From Oscillospiraceae bacterium (GTDB taxonomy: Bacteria > Bacillota > Clostridia > Oscillospirales > Acutalibacteraceae): DNA of 6,319 nt. Made by a program: the position numbers and the translations under genes. Below the pieces are notes generated by a model that saw nothing but the letters and a program-made list of their open reading frames with translations, made no database searches and had not been told where the DNA came from. Where the stretch lies: positions 1 through 6,319 of the forward strand of contig CADBOL010000255.1 in assembly GCA_902796295.1 (NCBI GenBank), read 5' to 3'. Shown here in pieces: positions 4,688 to 6,319 of this stretch. Within the stretch, counting starts at the first letter, position 1, and the number at the start of each line of letters is the position of its first letter.

Positions 4688-6319
4688 TCAGCTGTGCTTT
4701 CTCTTATTCATAACATACGCTGCTGCGCATGCGGAAGAGATAACTGCAAATACTGCAAGACCTGCGGTTGCGGAACCTGTTGCGGGAACATCAGAGATAA
4801 CCTCTGAGCCTGAGCCGTTGTTTCCTGCTGCGCTGCCTGAGAACTGAGCATTGAATGTGAGGTCATGGTCGGGCATTACATCGGGAACTTCGGGATCCCA
4901 GCCTTTGAATGTGCAGCCGTCCTTAGTCGGATCCTTGGGAACGATAACCTTTGTGCCCTTAAGGATGTAGAATACTCTGTAAGTGTTGCCGTCAACAAGG
5001 TATGTTACCTTATGAGTGTTGGCTGCAATCGCTATAGCAACTATTCCGCCGACAACTGCGCCGCCTGCAATCAGAGCTGTGTTGGCTGCTGCAACGCCTG
5101 CTGCAACGCCGCCTGCTACTGCAGTGCCGCCGATGATGAGAGCAACGAATGTCTTGTCAAATTCCCACTGAGCTTCAAAGGTCATATCGCCTGCGGGCAT
5201 GTAGGTGGGAACATCGGGCTTCCAGCCTGCGAACTTATAACCGAATCTGCTGGGCTCTTCGGGAGTCGGGATGGGATCGCCCTCTGCGAGCTGACCGGAT
5301 GTGATGGTATTGCCGCGGTCAACAAACTTGTAAGTGTATTTGTCAGCCTCTTTGGGGTTGAATACAGCTGTGAATGTTAAATCGTTATCAGGCATTGTAC
5401 CGTAGTCATACGGAGTCTTGCCTGCGGCATCTTTCCAGCCGCCGAATACGAAGCCTTCCTTGGTGGGATCAGCAGGTACGCCTGCAGTGAGATCAGCACC
5501 GGTAAGAAGTGTATCGCTCTTTACTGTTGTGCCGTCAGCGATATAAGTTACTGTATGCTTGGTAAGGAAGTTTGCCGTCAGAGGAATTTCGCCGGAAACG
5601 CCTGCGCCTATATTCTCTTCGGGAGTCTTGGTGAAGTCATATCTGTGAGCTTCGCCGTCTTTATCCTTCCAATACCAGCCGTCAAATTCCTTGCCGTCAA
5701 GTACGGGATCGGGAATCTCGGGATAATCCTTGGAATCGCTGTCAATTACGATGGGCTCATAAGCAGTGCCGTCAGGCTTCTTGCCTTCGCCCGGATTAAG
5801 GGTGATTGTGGTCTTGCCGGACCAGAGAGCCTTGACTGTCTTATCGCTTGTCATGACTACCGGGAACTCGGGTGACCAGCCTTTGAACTCATAGCCTTCC
5901 TTAACGGGATCGGCTGTGGGCTTTGCAACGCTGGTGTTGTAGTCATAGAGACCTGCGGGGTTGACTGAATCATCGGCAAATGCGCCGCCGTCAAGATCAA
6001 CAGTAAGATTATACTGCTTTGCTTTATAAACAGCCTTTACGGATGTATCTTCTGTGAATGTTGCGGGAACTTCGGGATCCCACTTGTCAAACTCATAGCC
6101 TGCGGGAGCAGTCGGATTTGCAATGGGAGTTACAGTCTCGCCGTATTTACCGGAAACCTTGCCGAGCTCTGTTGTGCCGTCCTGATCATAGAAGGTTACG
6201 GTATATTCATTGTCGCCCCAGTTTGCCTTGGCGGTAAGATCGCCTGCAGGCATCTTTTCGGGTTTTGCGTCAAGCTTGTTGCCGTCTTTATCATACCATT
6301 CCCAACCGCTGAAGGTTGA
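4688..6319 (-). CDS. Large repeat surface protein (InlB B-repeat/Flg_new type), N-terminus outside the window
   Basis: The minus-strand frame stays open to the right edge, giving the last 543 residues; the ATG at 6253 is just an internal Met within a repeat. The protein is a string of modules of about 60-80 residues of the InlB B-repeat/Flg_new (listeria-bacteroides) type, each with a V-T-Y/F-like strand, a G-x-F-x-GW-x-P turn and a closing MPA-D-x-T-x-x-A-x-W strand. Modules end near residues 34 (partial), 99, 166, 251, 320, 385 and 493; the fourth is longer. Between the sixth and seventh lies a Gly/Ala-rich hydrophobic stretch (390-433). The tail has a Ser/Gly linker, VPATG (511-515), a hydrophobic span and KRKH, like a cell-wall sorting signal. 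Such proteins are usually exported and may serve adhesion or display, but no ligand can be read here. A signal peptide would be outside the window. It is convergent to the yitT gene and carries its own terminator. Confidence 0.9.
   Translation of the reverse strand, partial: STFSGWEWYDKDGNKLDAKPEKMPAGDLTAKANWGDNEYTVTFYDQDGTTELGKVSGKYGETVTPIANPTAPAGYEFDKWDPEVPATFTEDTSVKAVYKAKQYNLTVDLDGGAFADDSVNPAGLYDYNTSVAKPTADPVKEGYEFKGWSPEFPVVMTSDKTVKALWSGKTTITLNPGEGKKPDGTAYEPIVIDSDSKDYPEIPDPVLDGKEFDGWYWKDKDGEAHRYDFTKTPEENIGAGVSGEIPLTANFLTKHTVTYIADGTTVKSDTLLTGADLTAGVPADPTKEGFVFGGWKDAAGKTPYDYGTMPDNDLTFTAVFNPKEADKYTYKFVDRGNTITSGQLAEGDPIPTPEEPSRFGYKFAGWKPDVPTYMPAGDMTFEAQWEFDKTFVALIIGGTAVAGGVAAGVAAANTALIAGGAVVGGIVAIAIAANTHKVTYLVDGNTYRVFYILKGTKVIVPKDPTKDGCTFKGWDPEVPDVMPDHDLTFNAQFSGSAAGNNGSGSEVISDVPATGSATAGLAVFAVISSACAAAYVMNKRKHS
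4691..4789 (-). other. C-terminal sorting-like signal (VPATG, hydrophobic span, KRK)
   Basis: The last 33 residues begin VPATGS, continue with about 20 hydrophobic small residues (TAGLAVFAVISSACAAAYVM) and end in NKRKHS. This is the three-part layout of a sortase substrate, with VPATG in place of LPxTG. It could be a true sortase variant or a plain C-terminal membrane anchor; no sortase gene is in the window to decide. Confidence 0.7.
5021..5152 (-). other. Internal Gly/Ala-rich hydrophobic segment of the surface protein
   Basis: About 44 residues, starting TFVALIIGGTAVAGG and ending GGIVAIAIAANT, carry no charged side chains. The segment is long enough for two membrane spans, with a weak polar break at AANTAL in the middle. 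GxxxG/AxxxG-like spacings recall glycine-zipper helices. It splits the last two extracellular-type repeat modules. Confidence 0.7.

Noticed and set aside
4507..4847. Two plus-strand open frames (4507-4713 and 4599-4847)
   Set aside because: Both cross the minus-strand terminator, and the second also runs antisense to the surface-protein tail. No ribosome-binding site or protein-like composition supports them.
4865..5875. Cys-rich plus-strand open frames opposite the surface-protein gene
   Set aside because: They are antisense reflections of the Gly/Ala/Thr-rich repeat coding strand; the minus-strand frame has clear domain repeats and runs unbroken.

Overview
The window looks like chromosome from a gut-type, low-to-mid-GC Firmicute, probably a clostridium of the Oscillospiraceae/Ruminococcaceae kind. 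This placement is inferred from several things: a mini-RNase III (MrnC), a YitT/DUF161-DUF2179 membrane protein, an Obg GTPase with a C-terminal OCT domain, strong GGAGG ribosome-binding sites, GTG starts, and a wall-type protein made of InlB-B/Flg_new repeats with a Gram-positive sorting-like tail. I cannot name the species from the sequence.

Left part (1-4108, + strand): a tight run of four genes that looks like one operon. It begins inside uvrC (nucleotide excision repair; the N-terminus lies outside the window). After 2 bp comes obg (GTPase of 50S ribosome assembly), after 13 bp mrnC (the nuclease that matures 23S rRNA ends), and then a yitT-family membrane protein that overlaps the end of mrnC by 8 bp. 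The run ends in a strong hairpin terminator at 4107-4138. The obg-mrnC pair puts two factors of large-subunit maturation side by side.

Middle part (4109-4687): about 580 bp with no credible gene. It is a patchwork of short repeat-like pieces: two tracts with a 7-bp period, several perfect hairpins, a GTCATCCTGAGCG...AGCGAAGGAT element, a CCCTCTCC...GGAGAGGG hairpin, and a 13-bp inverted repeat (4272-4284 / 4499-4511) that brackets about 240 bp. A second terminator with the same 8-bp stem core as the first closes the region.

Right part (4688-6319, - strand, convergent): the C-terminal 543 residues of a large surface protein that runs off the right edge. It has about seven InlB-B/Flg_new-like modules, an unusual Gly/Ala-rich hydrophobic stretch of about 44 residues between the last two modules, and a C-terminal VPATG + hydrophobic + KRK tail resembling a sortase signal.

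I see no clear new multi-gene system. The points most worth a second look are the internal hydrophobic insert of the surface protein, the obg-mrnC pairing with its odd mrnC start, and the repeat mosaic between the two matching terminators.
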